In this document: positions 21,282 to 30,571 of the stretch, piece after piece | How positions within the stretch are numbered: the first letter of the stretch is position 1 | Layout of the letters: each line of letters begins with the position of its first letter | Source: Gottfriedia acidiceleris | Lineage (GTDB): Bacteria > Bacillota > Bacilli > Bacillales > Bacillaceae_G | Direction: 5' to 3' | Assembly (NCBI RefSeq): GCF_002128425.1 | Contig: NZ_NESS01000008.1 | Coordinates: 1-64,000 of the forward strand | Length of the DNA stretch: 64,000 nt | Position numbers and translations under genes: made by a program | The notes under the pieces: generated by a model | Database searches by the model: none | What the model was told of the DNA's origin: nothing | Seen by the model: the letters and a program-made list of their open reading frames with translations, nothing else

Positions 21282-21722
21282 TTGAAAGTATTATTACAGC
21301 GCACAAAAGAAGCAAAAGTCGTAGTAGACGGACAAGTAGTAGGTCAAATACCTAAAGGATTATTATTGCTAGTCGGAATTACGCATGAAGACACAATTGA
21401 AGATGTTAAATATTGTGCTGACAAAGCAGTTAACCTAAGAATTTTTGAAGATGAACTTGGAAAAATGAATTTATCATTAAATGATGTTGGAGGCCAGATT
21501 CTATCTGTTTCTCAATTCACTTTATATGGAGATACTAGAAAAGGTAGACGTCCAAGCTTCACAGATGCAGCCAAGCCAGAAATCGCAAATGAATTATACG
21601 AATATTTTAATTCATATTTACGCGAGCAAGGTTACGAAGTACAAACGGGTATTTTTGGTGCAGATATGGATGTAACATTTACAAACTGGGGACCAATTAC
21701 AATTATGATTGAAAGTAAATAA
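21282..21722 (+). CDS. dtd: D-aminoacyl-tRNA deacylase
   Basis: 146 residues, TTG start behind aggagg (21269-21274). Motifs of the DTD family: [47 protein letters not shown] (near 79-95) and the proline-bearing loop [12 protein letters not shown]; here the usual GP dipeptide is W-G-P-I. It hydrolyses D-amino acids mis-charged on tRNA. Co-transcribed with relA. Confidence 0.96.
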   Translation: MKVLLQRTKEAKVVVDGQVVGQIPKGLLLLVGITHEDTIEDVKYCADKAVNLRIFEDELGKMNLSLNDVGGQILSVSQFTLYGDTRKGRRPSFTDAAKPEIANELYEYFNSYLREQGYEVQTGIFGADMDVTFTNWGPITIMIESK

Positions 21723-21734
21723 GCTAATCTTTAA

Positions 21735-21770
21735 CCTCCTTTTTCCAATTAAAAAGGAGGCATTTTTTTT
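21735..21770 (+). terminator. Terminator of relA-dtd
   Basis: cctccttttt (21735-21744) pairs with aaaaaggagg (21751-21760); nine T's follow. Confidence 0.92.
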
Positions 21771-21857
21771 TAGAATTAATTTTTAAAATAATAACTTCAT
21801 ATTGCGAATATACTGAAGTACACGGGTTCTTACAAAGAATTCAGAGGAGGTAATTAT

Positions 21858-22037
21858 TTGGACATAATTACAATTGTGTTAATCCTTATCGCTGGTGTAA
21901 TTTTGTTTACAATCCTCAAAAGCTTCTTTAAAGCACTTTTATTTGTCATTTTAATCATTCTAGTTTATTACGGATTAATGTATTTCATTGACGGGTCAGT
22001 TGAAAGCATTCAATCTAATTTAAGAATATTTCATTAG
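21858..22037 (+). CDS. Small hydrophobic membrane protein (59 residues)
   Basis: TTG start at 21858 with a strong aggagg (21845-21850) eight bases upstream. Conceptual product begins MDIITIVLILIAGVILF and is nearly all hydrophobic in residues 3-45, enough for two membrane helices split by a KSFFK turn near residues 21-25; it ends DGSVESIQSNLRIFH. A dedicated terminator follows immediately at 22039. The ribosome site and terminator together argue it is expressed. I do not recognise a family. Confidence 0.7.
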   Translation: MDIITIVLILIAGVILFTILKSFFKALLFVILIILVYYGLMYFIDGSVESIQSNLRIFH

Positions 22038-22038
22038 G

Positions 22039-22063
22039 CCATGGTGTGTACCATGGTTTTTTT
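22039..22063 (+). terminator. Terminator of the small membrane protein gene
   Basis: ccatggt (22039-22045), loop gtgt, accatgg (22050-22056), then seven T's; begins directly after the stop codon. Confidence 0.9.
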
Positions 22064-22109
22064 AGTTGAGATGAAGATTTGTTGGATGTAGTACATAATA
22101 ACTGGGAAT

Positions 22110-22408
22110 GACAATTAAATACAAGGAATCGCAAATAAAAATCGAGAATCGCAAATAAAACCTTGTGATGGCAAATAAAAACTGGAAGTGGCAAATAAAT
22201 ATAGGGAAATGCAAATAAAAGCTGGTGATGGCAATTAAAAATAGGAATTGAAAAAAAGACCGAGAATCGCAAATAAAAACTGGAAGAGGCAAATAAATAT
22301 AGGGAAACGCAAATAAAAGCTGATGAAGGCAATTAAAAATAGGAATGGCAAATAAAAACCGAGAATCGCAATTAAAAATCAGAAATCGCAAAATAATAAC
22401 TGATATTC
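22110..22408. repeat. Array of fifteen ~20-bp direct repeats
   Basis: Units start with gcaaataaaa or gcaattaaaa followed by a 10-nt variable part (for example ctggaagtgg, tagggaaatg, cgagaatcgc). Boundaries fall at 22131, 22151, 22171, 22191, 22211, 22231, 22269, 22289, 22309, 22329, 22348, 22368 and 22388, so the period is exactly 20 bp in most of the array. Units 22171-22250 and 22269-22347 are the same four variants in the same order, showing a later block duplication of about 98 bp. Minus-strand open frames across it are products of the periodicity. The remaining gap to 22663 is AT-rich with no other feature seen. Confidence 0.93.
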
Positions 22409-22663
22409 ACAATTAAACTTAGTAGCTTTATGAAATTTGCAATAATATCATAAATTTTACTAATTAAAATCTCCTTTCAAGATTATCCATATTAAAAACT
22501 ACTCTAATCTAATCAAATTCCAACTTTCTAAATCCATGGAACTAGATAAGTGCTGAACAAACTCAAGTAAAAGATTCCTTAAGTTTTCAATAATATTTTA
22601 ATTGTTTAATCCATTAATATTTGGACATCCTATATAACAACATACTTGGAAGGAGACTGCAGC

Positions 22664-22837
22664 ATGAGAATAAATAATCGTAATAGTCTAGGATCAGGTA
22701 GAAAAGGTGTCTTGAATATGGATTTTCATGAGTTTCAAAATAGAGGACAAGAATCCAATTCATTAGAGATGGCGAGTGAGTTTGGCTTAACTTTAAGAGA
22801 AGTGCGTGATTTAAAAAGACAGTTGGAGCGTTCGTAA
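22664..22837 (+). CDS. Small predicted helix-turn-helix protein (57 residues)
   Basis: ATG 22664 has aaggag (22649-22654) upstream, favouring it over an in-frame codon at 22646. The C-terminal half, SLEMASEFGLTLREVRDLKRQLERS, resembles a single helix-turn-helix like sigma region 4 (helix MASEFG, turn, recognition helix REVRDLKRQL). The N-terminal half is polar (NNRNSLGSGRKG). It sits just before the hisS promoter, on the same strand. I cannot place it in a named family with confidence. Confidence 0.7.
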   Translation: MRINNRNSLGSGRKGVLNMDFHEFQNRGQESNSLEMASEFGLTLREVRDLKRQLERS

Positions 22838-22854
22838 AAAATTTTTAACTGTTC

Positions 22855-22883
22855 TTGACATTTGTTGTATCCGAACGTAAGAT
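22855..22883 (+). promoter_or_regulatory. Sigma-A promoter for the hisS-aspS operon
   Basis: TTGACA (22855-22860), 17-bp spacer, TAAGAT (22878-22883), just before the T-box leader. Confidence 0.85.
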
Positions 22884-22889
22884 ATTAAA

Positions 22890-23167
22890 TAACATATTGA
22901 TACATAGTAACATTCCATAGACGGAGAAAAGTAGGATAGGATCTCTTGGAGAGAGAGGAAGTGCCGTGGCTGAGAGCATTTCCACAAGTAGACTATTTGA
23001 AAGACACTCCCGAGGCTTTATTCTGAACGATTTCTAGTAAGAATAAACGTAATCGGCGTTAACGATGAAAGTGGGAGAACAGTTTATTGTTCTTCAATTA
23101 GGGTGGCACCACGGGCTTATAACTCTCGTCCCTACTGTTTTTATTTCAGTAGGCACGAGGGTTTTTT
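22890..23167 (+). promoter_or_regulatory. T-box leader of hisS-aspS with overlapping Asp/His specifier
   Basis: Contains the conserved T-box sequence agggtggcaccacggg (23100-23115) that pairs with the tRNA acceptor end, and a terminator stem (23125-23137 with 23147-23159, T run after 23161). In the Stem I specifier loop, after gaaa, the sequence reads GACAC (23003-23007): GAC for Asp and CAC for His overlap by one base. Uncharged tRNA binding stabilises the antiterminator and permits expression of both synthetase genes. Confidence 0.9.
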
Positions 23168-23203
23168 GTATTTATAAAGGTTTATTATTTAGGAGGATTT
23201 AAA

Positions 23204-24469
23204 ATGTCGATTAATATTCCAAGAGGTACACAGGATCTTTTACCTGGTACGATTGAAAAATGGCAGTATATTGAAAAGTTTGCAAGAGACTTATGCAAAC
23301 GATATAACTATAACGAAATTCGAACACCAATCTTTGAACATACTGAATTATTCCAGCGTGGTGTTGGAGATACAACGGATATTGTTCAAAAAGAAATGTA
23401 CACATTTACAGATCGTGGAGATCGTCAATTAACATTACGTCCAGAAGGAACTGCGTCAATTGCTCGTTCTTATGTTGAAAATAAAATGTACGGAAATAGC
23501 AATCAACCTACAAAGTTGTACTATATCGGACCTATGTTCCGTTATGAACGCCCACAGGCTGGTCGCTATCGTCAATTCGTACAATTCGGTATAGAAGCTT
23601 TAGGTAGTAATGATCCTTCTATCGATGCAGAAGTATTAGCTCTATCAATGGAATTATATCGTGGTCTTGGATTGAAAAATGTTAAGTTAGTTATTAATAG
23701 TTTAGGTGACTTAGAAAGCCGTAAAGCACACCGTGAAGCGCTTGTGAATCATTTTAAACCGGTAGCACATGAGTTATGTAGTGATTGTAATAATCGTTTA
23801 GAAACAAATCCATTACGTGTTTTAGATTGTAAAAAGGATCATGATCACCCTTCAATGAAGACAGCACCATCGATTTTAGACTATTTAAATGAAGAATCTA
23901 TGAACTATTTCGAAGCTGTTCAATCTTACTTAACAGCTATGAAAATTCCGTTTGAGATCGATGCAAATTTAGTACGTGGTTTAGATTATTATAATCACAC
24001 TGTATTTGAAATCATGTTAGAAGGTAAAGGATTCGGTACAATTTCAACTTTAAGTGGTGGTGGTCGCTATAACGGATTAGTTGAAGAAATCGGCGGACCG
24101 AATACTCCTGGTATTGGTTTTGCATTAAGTATAGAGCGTTTAATATTAGCTCTTGAAACAGAAGGAATCGAACTTCCAATCCAACAAGAAATGGATGTTT
24201 TCTTAATTGGCCTTGGAGAAGAAGTGAAAAAAGAAGCGACTGCTATTTTATATCAATTGCGTAAAGCTGGTCTTGTTTGTGAAAAAGATTATCAAGACCG
24301 TAAAATAAAAGCACAATTCAAAGCAGCGGACCGTTTTAAAGCGAAATATGTAGCGGTTCTAGGTGAAGAAGAATTATCTCGAGGAGTCATTAATTTAAAA
24401 GACCAAGAGACTGGTGTACAAGAGGAAGTTGCATTAGACATCTTTGTAAAATACGTAAGCTCTAAATAA
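23204..24469 (+). CDS. hisS: Histidyl-tRNA synthetase
   Basis: 421 residues. Class II synthetase: motif 1 near [20 protein letters not shown], motif 2 [16 protein letters not shown], histidine-specific motifs [14 protein letters not shown] and [14 protein letters not shown], motif 3 [12 protein letters not shown], and a C-terminal anticodon-binding domain. Starts ATG 23204 behind taggagg. Charges tRNA-His. Expression is controlled by the T-box upstream. Confidence 0.97.
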   Translation: MSINIPRGTQDLLPGTIEKWQYIEKFARDLCKRYNYNEIRTPIFEHTELFQRGVGDTTDIVQKEMYTFTDRGDRQLTLRPEGTASIARSYVENKMYGNSNQPTKLYYIGPMFRYERPQAGRYRQFVQFGIEALGSNDPSIDAEVLALSMELYRGLGLKNVKLVINSLGDLESRKAHREALVNHFKPVAHELCSDCNNRLETNPLRVLDCKKDHDHPSMKTAPSILDYLNEESMNYFEAVQSYLTAMKIPFEIDANLVRGLDYYNHTVFEIMLEGKGFGTISTLSGGGRYNGLVEEIGGPNTPGIGFALSIERLILALETEGIELPIQQEMDVFLIGLGEEVKKEATAILYQLRKAGLVCEKDYQDRKIKAQFKAADRFKAKYVAVLGEEELSRGVINLKDQETGVQEEVALDIFVKYVSSK

Positions 24470-24488
24470 ACAAATGGGGGAATTGAAA

Positions 24489-26258
24489 ATGGAACAACGA
24501 ACGCATTTATGTGGGGAACTAAGAGAATCCCATATCGGTCAAAGTGTAACACTTAAAGGATGGGTACAAAAAAGACGTGATTTAGGTGGATTAATTTTTA
24601 TTGATTTACGTGACCGTTCTGGACTTGTACAAATCGTTTTTAATCCTGAAACTTCAGGTGAAGCTTTAGCTCTAGCAGAAACTGTACGTAATGAATTTAT
24701 TCTTCATGTTCATGGGAAAGTATTATCTCGTGGTGAAGGTACAGTTAATACAAATCTTGAAACGGGAGCAGTTGAAGTTTCTGTTGAAAAACTTGAGATT
24801 ATTAATAAAGCTAAGAATCCTCCATTTGCAATTGAAAATAAAACGGAGGTAGCAGAAGACCTTCGTTTAAAATATCGTTATTTAGATCTACGTCGTCCAG
24901 TTATGTATGACACATTTAAATTACGTTCAAAAATTACAAAATCAATTCGTGATTTCTTAGATGGTGAAGACTTCTTAGAAGTTGAAACGCCAATTTTAAC
25001 GAAGAGTACACCAGAAGGAGCGCGTGACTATTTAGTACCTAGCCGTGTGCATCCAGGTGAGTTTTATGCATTACCACAATCACCTCAAATTTTTAAACAA
25101 TTATTAATGGTTTCAGGCTTCGAACGCTATTTCCAAATTGCACGATGCTTCCGAGACGAAGATTTACGTGCTGACCGTCAACCAGAATTTACTCAAATAG
25201 ACATTGAAACAAGTTTCCTTTCTCAAGAGGAAATTATGGAAATGACTGAAAGAATGATGGTTAAAATGATGAAGGAAACAAAAGGTGTTGAGTTAGTTAC
25301 ACCACTTCCTCGTATGAGCTATGAAGTAGCGATGAATCGTTACGGTTCTGATAAGCCTGATACTCGTTTTGGATTAGAGCTAATTGATGTTTCATCTTTT
25401 GCTAAAGAAAGTGGATTTAAAGTATTTACTTCAGCTGTTGAAAACGGTGGCCAAGTAAAATGTTTAAACGTAAAAGGTCAAGCAGCAAATTATTCTCGTA
25501 AAGACATTGATGGCCTTCAAGAATATGCTAGTCGTTATGGAGCAAAAGGTCTTGCTTGGTTAAAACTTGAAGAAGATGGTTTCAAAGGTCCAATCGCTAA
25601 ATTCTTTAGTGAAGAAGAGTTTGCTACATTAAAATTAGCTGTAGAAGCAGAGGTAGGTGACTTAATTTTATTTGTAGCTTCAGATGCTTCAGTAGTTGCA
25701 AATAGCTTAGGTGCACTTCGATTAAAACTAGGTAAAGACTTAGATTTAATTGATCAATCTAAATTCAATTTCTTATGGGTTACTGACTGGCCATTACTTG
25801 AGTATGATGCAGAATTAGATCGTTATTTTGCGGCTCATCATCCATTTACTTCACCAGTTCGTGAAGATATTGAGAAACTTGATACTGACCCAGGTAGTGT
25901 AAAAGCTCAAGCTTATGACTTAGTATTAAACGGTTACGAGCTTGGTGGGGGATCTGTTCGAATTTACGAAAGAGACGTACAAGAAAAAATGTTCAAATGC
26001 TTAGGATTTTCTGAAGAAGAAGCGCAGGCACAATTTGGTTTCTTAATGGAAGCATTTGAATATGGTACTCCACCACATGGCGGAATCGCGTTAGGCTTAG
26101 ACCGTATTGTTATGTTGCTTGCAGGTCGCTCAAATTTACGTGACACAATTGCATTCCCTAAAACAGCATCAGCAAGTTGCTTATTAACAAATGCACCAAG
26201 TGCAGTTTCTTCTGCACAATTAGAAGAATTAGCGTTAAAAACAACTGTAGAAGAGTAA
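24489..26258 (+). CDS. aspS: Aspartyl-tRNA synthetase
   Basis: 589 residues from ATG 24489, which has ggggg (24476-24480) at the right distance; the ATG at 24474 overlaps this site. N-terminal OB anticodon domain ([22 protein letters not shown]), class II motif 2 [19 protein letters not shown], bacterial GAD insertion domain (about 290-400), and motif 3 [13 protein letters not shown]. Separated from hisS by 19 bp, so both genes share the T-box leader. Whether it is discriminating (Asp only) or also charges tRNA-Asn is not decided here. Confidence 0.97.
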   Translation: MEQRTHLCGELRESHIGQSVTLKGWVQKRRDLGGLIFIDLRDRSGLVQIVFNPETSGEALALAETVRNEFILHVHGKVLSRGEGTVNTNLETGAVEVSVEKLEIINKAKNPPFAIENKTEVAEDLRLKYRYLDLRRPVMYDTFKLRSKITKSIRDFLDGEDFLEVETPILTKSTPEGARDYLVPSRVHPGEFYALPQSPQIFKQLLMVSGFERYFQIARCFRDEDLRADRQPEFTQIDIETSFLSQEEIMEMTERMMVKMMKETKGVELVTPLPRMSYEVAMNRYGSDKPDTRFGLELIDVSSFAKESGFKVFTSAVENGGQVKCLNVKGQAANYSRKDIDGLQEYASRYGAKGLAWLKLEEDGFKGPIAKFFSEEEFATLKLAVEAEVGDLILFVASDASVVANSLGALRLKLGKDLDLIDQSKFNFLWVTDWPLLEYDAELDRYFAAHHPFTSPVREDIEKLDTDPGSVKAQAYDLVLNGYELGGGSVRIYERDVQEKMFKCLGFSEEEAQAQFGFLMEAFEYGTPPHGGIALGLDRIVMLLAGRSNLRDTIAFPKTASASCLLTNAPSAVSSAQLEELALKTTVEE

Positions 26259-26260
26259 AA

Positions 26261-26307
26261 TAAAAAGGAAGGGTGAAGGAATTAATTTTCTTAATCCTTT
26301 CCTTTTT
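26261..26307 (+). terminator. Terminator of hisS-aspS
   Basis: Imperfect long hairpin: aaaaaggaa on the left pairs with ttccttttt on the right, with an inner ggaattaa/ttaatcc segment. Confidence 0.65.
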
Positions 26308-26423
26308 CATGTTGTTAGGTTAAGAAAAATTCTGTTTTTCTTTAATTCAAGCTTGATGTAAATAGCTTGTATCATGTATATTTAAATCATTGTAATCTGA
26401 TTAAGATAGTGGGAGTTGAATAA

Positions 26424-27191
26424 ATGTTACACCAATTTTCTCGTAATGAGCTTGCTTTTGGTAAAGCAGGTTTAGAGCGATTACAAAACAGTACGGTAGC
26501 TATTTTAGGTATTGGAGGCGTTGGCTCATTTTCTGCAGAAGCTTTAGCGCGTTCTGGAGTCGGCCGTTTAATACTAGTGGATAAAGATGTTATTGATATA
26601 ACAAACGTGAATAGACAAATTCATGCATTATTATCAACAGTTGGAGAGCCTAAAGTAGAAATGATGAAGCAACGTATTCTTGAGATTAATCCTGAGTGCG
26701 AAGTAATTACACATAGAATGTTTTATACAGAAGAAACATTTGAAAAGTTTTTCGAAATTCCATTAGATTTTGTAATTGATGCTTCTGATACAATTACATA
26801 TAAAATTCACTTAATTAAAGAGTGTCGTCGTAGAGGAATTCCACTTATTTCAAGTATGGGTGCAGCTAATAAGATGGATCCAACTCGATTTAAAATTGCT
26901 GATATATCTAAAACAACTCATGATCCTATTGCAAAGGTTATTCGAACTAAACTTCGCAAAGAAGGTATTCAAAAAGGGGTAACAGTTGTTTATTCAGACG
27001 AAAGTCCTATTGTTATTCGTGAAGATGTACGTAAAGAAATCGTGCCAGATGAAAATACAAAAATTCGTAAAGCAAAGATGCCACCATCTTCAAACGCCTT
27101 TGTACCATCAGTTGCTGGCTTAATCGCAGCTAGTCATGCAGTACGTGAATTAATAAAGGATATTGAAATTAAGCGTGTAGGTAAAGAATAA
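26424..27191 (+). CDS. tcdA: tRNA threonylcarbamoyladenosine dehydratase TcdA
   Basis: 255 residues. E1-like fold: nucleotide-binding GIGGVGSFSAEALARSGVG (residues about 30-48), then ILVDKDVIDITNVNRQIHA, VIDASDTITYKI and the SSMGAANKMDPT segment. No catalytic E1-type cysteine motif is evident, in line with TcdA. The enzyme uses ATP to cyclise t6A37 to ct6A in ANN-decoding tRNAs. Corresponds to B. subtilis YrvM, and lies after aspS as there. Confidence 0.93.
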   Translation: MLHQFSRNELAFGKAGLERLQNSTVAILGIGGVGSFSAEALARSGVGRLILVDKDVIDITNVNRQIHALLSTVGEPKVEMMKQRILEINPECEVITHRMFYTEETFEKFFEIPLDFVIDASDTITYKIHLIKECRRRGIPLISSMGAANKMDPTRFKIADISKTTHDPIAKVIRTKLRKEGIQKGVTVVYSDESPIVIREDVRKEIVPDENTKIRKAKMPPSSNAFVPSVAGLIAASHAVRELIKDIEIKRVGKE

Positions 27192-27221
27192 CTAAAAGAT
27201 GTTCATGCTGGAAACAGTCTG

Positions 27222-27252
27222 ACTGTAGGAATTAATTTCCTACAGTTTTTTT
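27222..27252 (+). terminator. Terminator of tcdA
   Basis: actgtaggaa (27222-27231) pairs with ttcctacagt (27237-27246); T run. Confidence 0.9.
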
Positions 27253-27292
27253 ATTTATTAATGTAAAAACTACCTTCAATAGGAGGTGTTTG

Positions 27293-27541
27293 ATGTTGAA
27301 TAGAGTGTTGAAAGTATTTTGTACTTTCGGATTATCTTTAACAATTTTAACTGCTTGTAATAGTACTAGTGACGTGGAAAAAGATCCAAAACAGCATAGT
27401 GTAGATAATTTATCCAATCGGATTAATGTTAAGTATAAAAAGCAAAATAATGTTGTCGAGAAAAATGGTAAGGTTGGCAATGATGGTGTTGTAAACGATA
27501 TGGAATCCATTGAAATGAATAAAAGAAAGCCTAGTAAGTAA
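27293..27541 (+). CDS. Small putative lipoprotein
   Basis: 82 residues from ATG 27293 with aggagg (27281-27286) six bases upstream. Signal peptide LKVFCTFGLSLTILTAC with a lipobox LTAC, Cys near residue 21. The mature part is short, charged and Asn-rich (VKYKKQNNVVEKNGKVGNDG). No family recognised. The convergent gap 27542-27635 contains two GC-rich hairpins (accccca/tgggggt at 27548-27568 and tgggg/cccca at 27595-27611). Confidence 0.75.
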   Translation: MLNRVLKVFCTFGLSLTILTACNSTSDVEKDPKQHSVDNLSNRINVKYKKQNNVVEKNGKVGNDGVVNDMESIEMNKRKPSK

Positions 27542-27635
27542 AAAAATACCCCCATTCAGATTGGGGGTTGCAGGGATTTTATAACTTTGTCTTTTGGGGA
27601 GTATGGCCCCATATATCCGTTTAGCGTGAGAAGGA

Positions 27636-27854
27636 TTACATAGTTAAATCCTTCTCATTTTTTGCTTTATTTTTACGTCTTCTCACAATTTGGCGACCAA
27701 TAATCGAAATTACTAAAAGTCCAACTACAAGAAGTAGAATTTGAATAGATGATAAGTTAAAGTATTTAGCACCAGTAATAATTAAAAGTGAGGATAACGT
27801 ACCTTTAATAATAAAAAATATAATTATCCATAAACCGCCTTTTTTCCAATTCAT
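27636..27854 (-). CDS. Small two-helix membrane protein
   Basis: 72 residues. Two hydrophobic segments: about 7-28 (LWIIIFFIIKGTLSSLLIITGA) and about 36-54 (IQILLLVVGLLVISIIGRQI), then a basic tail RRRKNKAKNEKD. A ribosome site (aaggag) lies nine bases before the ATG. A 10-bp hairpin (27628-27637 with 27647-27656) overlaps its last codons. No known family. Confidence 0.7.
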   Translation of the reverse strand: MNWKKGGLWIIIFFIIKGTLSSLLIITGAKYFNLSSIQILLLVVGLLVISIIGRQIVRRRKNKAKNEKDLTM

Positions 27855-27953
27855 TTCATTATACTCCTTACTAATGCATGCAATTTGTTACTTCATTATA
27901 CAATAGTCCAAGATATAATATACTGTGAATGTTTTACATTATTTTGTCCAAAG

Positions 27954-28385
27954 TTATTCTGTTAGATTGACCAATACATTTTGTTTCTTTTGGATTAATG
28001 TTTTTAAATTAACAATTTTTTTGTTTAGATTTTCATTTTCTATTTTTATTTTGCTTACTCTTTCTTTTAACTGCCTATTTTGATCTGAAGCTTGAAGCTT
28101 TTGTTCAAAATTCATTAAAAATTGGATAATCATTTCTATATCTAGTGAATGATGATTTATAGTCTTATTAGATTCAGTAATTTCATTCGGTTTGTTTATT
28201 TCTTTAAATTGACTTTTTGATAATTTTCGGTATCTTGAAGCACATGCTGCTTTTGTCCGATTAATAATATTTGCTACCATTTCAAATGCTTCTTGCTTCG
28301 ATTTACCTTTACATTCATAATTTTCAACTAGTTCAATTAATGTATTTTCATCTTCGAGTGACCATTTTGTTTTCGGAGCATTCAT
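27954..28385 (-). CDS. RsfA-like Myb/SANT-domain regulator
   Basis: 143 residues. The N-terminal 55 residues form a SANT/Myb-like helix-turn-helix: KWSLEDENTLIELVENYECKG, then KQEAFEMVANIINRTKAACASRYRKL, the arrangement seen in the RsfA/YlbO family of sporulation regulators. The C-terminus (about 85-140) is a predicted coiled coil (NRQLKERVSKIKIENENLNKKIVNLK). RsfA modulates sigma-F-dependent genes in the prespore; the exact paralog cannot be told. The start has a good site (aaggtg). Confidence 0.7.
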   Translation of the reverse strand: MNAPKTKWSLEDENTLIELVENYECKGKSKQEAFEMVANIINRTKAACASRYRKLSKSQFKEINKPNEITESNKTINHHSLDIEMIIQFLMNFEQKLQASDQNRQLKERVSKIKIENENLNKKIVNLKTLIQKKQNVLVNLTE

Positions 28386-28522
28386 TTTTTCACCTTCTTA
28401 ATTTCATCTATTATTATCTTCACCAAATAATTGTTTAGTAAAAAGAAATATTTTCAGGTGCAGATGAAAAATGTTTCCAATTCATTTACAATAGAAAAAA
28501 GAGTTATAAAGGAGGGAGAAAA

Positions 28523-29812
28523 ATGAGTCATGAACCTCTAGCATACCGTATGAGACCAAGAACGATTGATGAATTAATTGGTCAGGAAAAAATTATCGGA
28601 AAAGAATCAGCGTTATATCGATTAATACATAACGGAAGAGTTCCTTCTATGTTAATACACGGGGAACCAGGAATAGGTAAGACATCGTTTGCCCATGCAA
28701 TTGCTGGTACTGTTGATAAACGTTTTGTAACTGTAAATGCGACTACTTCTGGTAAAAAAGAACTTGAGGATATCGTTCATGAGGCGAAAATGTTCGGTGA
28801 GATCATTCTTTTTGCAGATGAAATTCATCGTTGGTCAAAGCTACAGCAGGATTATTTATTATCATATGTAGAAAGCGGGTTTATCACGTTAATTGGAGCA
28901 ACAACGGAGAATCCATACCATGATGTTAACAGTGCGATACGATCTCGATGTAACCACATATTAAAATTAGAACCGCTCTTACCAAAACATATTTATAAAT
29001 TACTAGATAAAGCTTTAAGAGATGAGGATAGAGGGTTAGGCAATCTGCAAATCCAAATTTCAGAGGAACAAATTTTAAAAATTGCTCATGGGGTAAACGG
29101 TGATGCAAGGTCATCATTAAATATTTTGGAATCAATTGTATACGGTTCTCCAAAAGAATCAGATGGAACGATTGTCGTACAAGATGAAATTATTGATGAA
29201 TTTCTTCGTTCAAAAGGTTTTAATCATGATAAAAATGGAGACTTTCATTATGACACATTGTCTGGTTTCCAAAAGAGTATTCGTGGAAGTGATGTAAATG
29301 CAGCACTTTATTATTTGGCAAGGCTCATTGAAGCGGGCGATATAACGAGTATTATTCGAAGATTATTAGTTATTGCTTACGAGGATATCGGCTTAGCTGG
29401 CGATCCATGGAAGGTTGTACTGGCATGTGAAGCCGCAAAGCAAGTTGGATTTCCTGAAGCAAGAATTATTCTTTCAAATGCGGTAATAGAGCTTTGTTTG
29501 TCATCCAAATCTAATTCTAGTGTTACATCAATTGATCGAGCATTAAATGATGTGAGAAGTGGGCTACATGATGATATCCCAGCACATTTAAAGGATAGTC
29601 ATTATGCTGGTGCCAAAGATATGGGGCATGGGATTGGATATATTTATCCGCATGATCATCCATTAGGTAATTTTGGCGGTTGGGTAAATCAACAATATCT
29701 TCCAGATCGACTTGTAAATCAAGTTTACTATAAACCAAAAGAAGCAGGTAACGAAAAACGTTACGGTGCCATTTTTGAAAAACTACAGCAGTTCAAGAAA
29801 AATCAGAATTAG
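28523..29812 (+). CDS. rarA: Replication-associated recombination ATPase RarA (MgsA)
   Basis: 429 residues. AAA+ clamp-loader-like ATPase: RMRPRTIDELIGQEKIIG, Walker A GEPGIGKT (47-54), Walker B region LFADEIHRW, sensor GATTENPY, and the C-terminal tetramerisation domain (YEDIGLAGDPW, AKDMGHGIGYIYPHDHP). Acts at stalled replication forks together with SSB and recombination proteins. Equivalent of B. subtilis YrvN. Strong ribosome site (aaggaggg). Confidence 0.95.
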   Translation: MSHEPLAYRMRPRTIDELIGQEKIIGKESALYRLIHNGRVPSMLIHGEPGIGKTSFAHAIAGTVDKRFVTVNATTSGKKELEDIVHEAKMFGEIILFADEIHRWSKLQQDYLLSYVESGFITLIGATTENPYHDVNSAIRSRCNHILKLEPLLPKHIYKLLDKALRDEDRGLGNLQIQISEEQILKIAHGVNGDARSSLNILESIVYGSPKESDGTIVVQDEIIDEFLRSKGFNHDKNGDFHYDTLSGFQKSIRGSDVNAALYYLARLIEAGDITSIIRRLLVIAYEDIGLAGDPWKVVLACEAAKQVGFPEARIILSNAVIELCLSSKSNSSVTSIDRALNDVRSGLHDDIPAHLKDSHYAGAKDMGHGIGYIYPHDHPLGNFGGWVNQQYLPDRLVNQVYYKPKEAGNEKRYGAIFEKLQQFKKNQN

Positions 29813-29830
29813 TTCATAAAATTAACGAGA

Positions 29831-29877
29831 AGGTAGATTAAAAGCGGGGTTAGTCGCCTAATCTACCTGCTTTTTTA
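29831..29877 (+). terminator. Terminator of rarA
   Basis: aggtagatta (29831-29840) pairs with taatctacct (29859-29868), with a smaller inner hairpin; gctttttt follows. It overlaps the 3' end of the convergent gene. Confidence 0.85.
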
Positions 29878-30490
29878 ATATGATCCACTCGATCATGATT
29901 AAATTGATTAATAAACCTACCCATATATTAACGTTTAGAGCTTCCTCAACCATTCGTTCTCTTCCACCAGGTACATGCAATCCATTTAGCAAAAAGTAGG
30001 CTAATAAAATAAATGGCACTAAAACTCTACCACTAACTGCTACTAATGTGATTCCAAAACTCCGAGTCATCCAGATTTGATGGGCTATGTAATTTTTCTT
30101 CTTACTGCTATGAACACCTTTAAATGTAGTAAAAATCCAAAGTATAGCTAAAACAAGAAAAGACATTACTTTTGAAAAATTATCAATATACAAAATTACA
30201 ATCAATGACAAAATTCCACTTATAAAAACACTAGTATAGTAAATCTTTCCGATCATTCGATGGATTTTTGGAGATCGAGTTCTAATTCTTTTTACAAACT
30301 GTAAGAATCCAGTAATTAAAGCAATAAATGCAAAAAAGATATGTGTAATTAAAGCAGGATATTGAATTGAAGTTGAACTAATATGGATACGACTTTTCTC
30401 AGGATCTATTAGAAAATAAGGAGTCATAAATGGAACGATGACACAAAGCGAAATAATAAATAAAATCCACCAACTTTTTTTAGAATACAT
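29858..30490 (-). CDS. DUF2306-like multi-pass membrane protein
   Basis: 210 residues with six or more transmembrane helices: WWILFIISLCVIVPFM near the start, ALITHIFFAFIALITGFLQF, IYYTSVFISGILSLIVILY, VMSFLVLAILWIFTTF, FILLAYFLL, and INLIMIEWIILK. Conserved His/Arg features (IHRMIGKIYY and HQIWMTRSFGITLVAVSGR) fit DUF2306, whose function is unknown. The ATG at 30490 lacks an obvious strong ribosome site in the reverse strand, though gggggacaagtt is nearby. Transcribed in the same direction as the 586-residue gene behind it, but separated from it by a strong terminator. Confidence 0.75.
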   Translation of the reverse strand: MYSKKSWWILFIISLCVIVPFMTPYFLIDPEKSRIHISSTSIQYPALITHIFFAFIALITGFLQFVKRIRTRSPKIHRMIGKIYYTSVFISGILSLIVILYIDNFSKVMSFLVLAILWIFTTFKGVHSSKKKNYIAHQIWMTRSFGITLVAVSGRVLVPFILLAYFLLNGLHVPGGRERMVEEALNVNIWVGLLINLIMIEWIILKKQVD

Positions 30491-30571
30491 AAACTAACTT
30501 GTCCCCCGATATTTAGTATGAAAATCTTATTAAGTAATATCATAACAACCTAATATGAACGGAACATGAAT

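Noticed and set aside
22015-22391. Minus-strand frames of about 105 residues across the 20-bp array
   Set aside because: Both are generated by the repeat periodicity, overlap each other in different frames, and lack ribosome sites.
22110-22408. CRISPR array or plasmid-type iteron origin
   Set aside because: Units are contiguous at 20 bp with no unique spacers of normal length and no cas genes; no replication initiator gene is nearby.
27548-27568. accccca/tgggggt hairpin as terminator of the small lipoprotein gene
   Set aside because: The stem is good, but no T run follows, so I mention it only as a hairpin.
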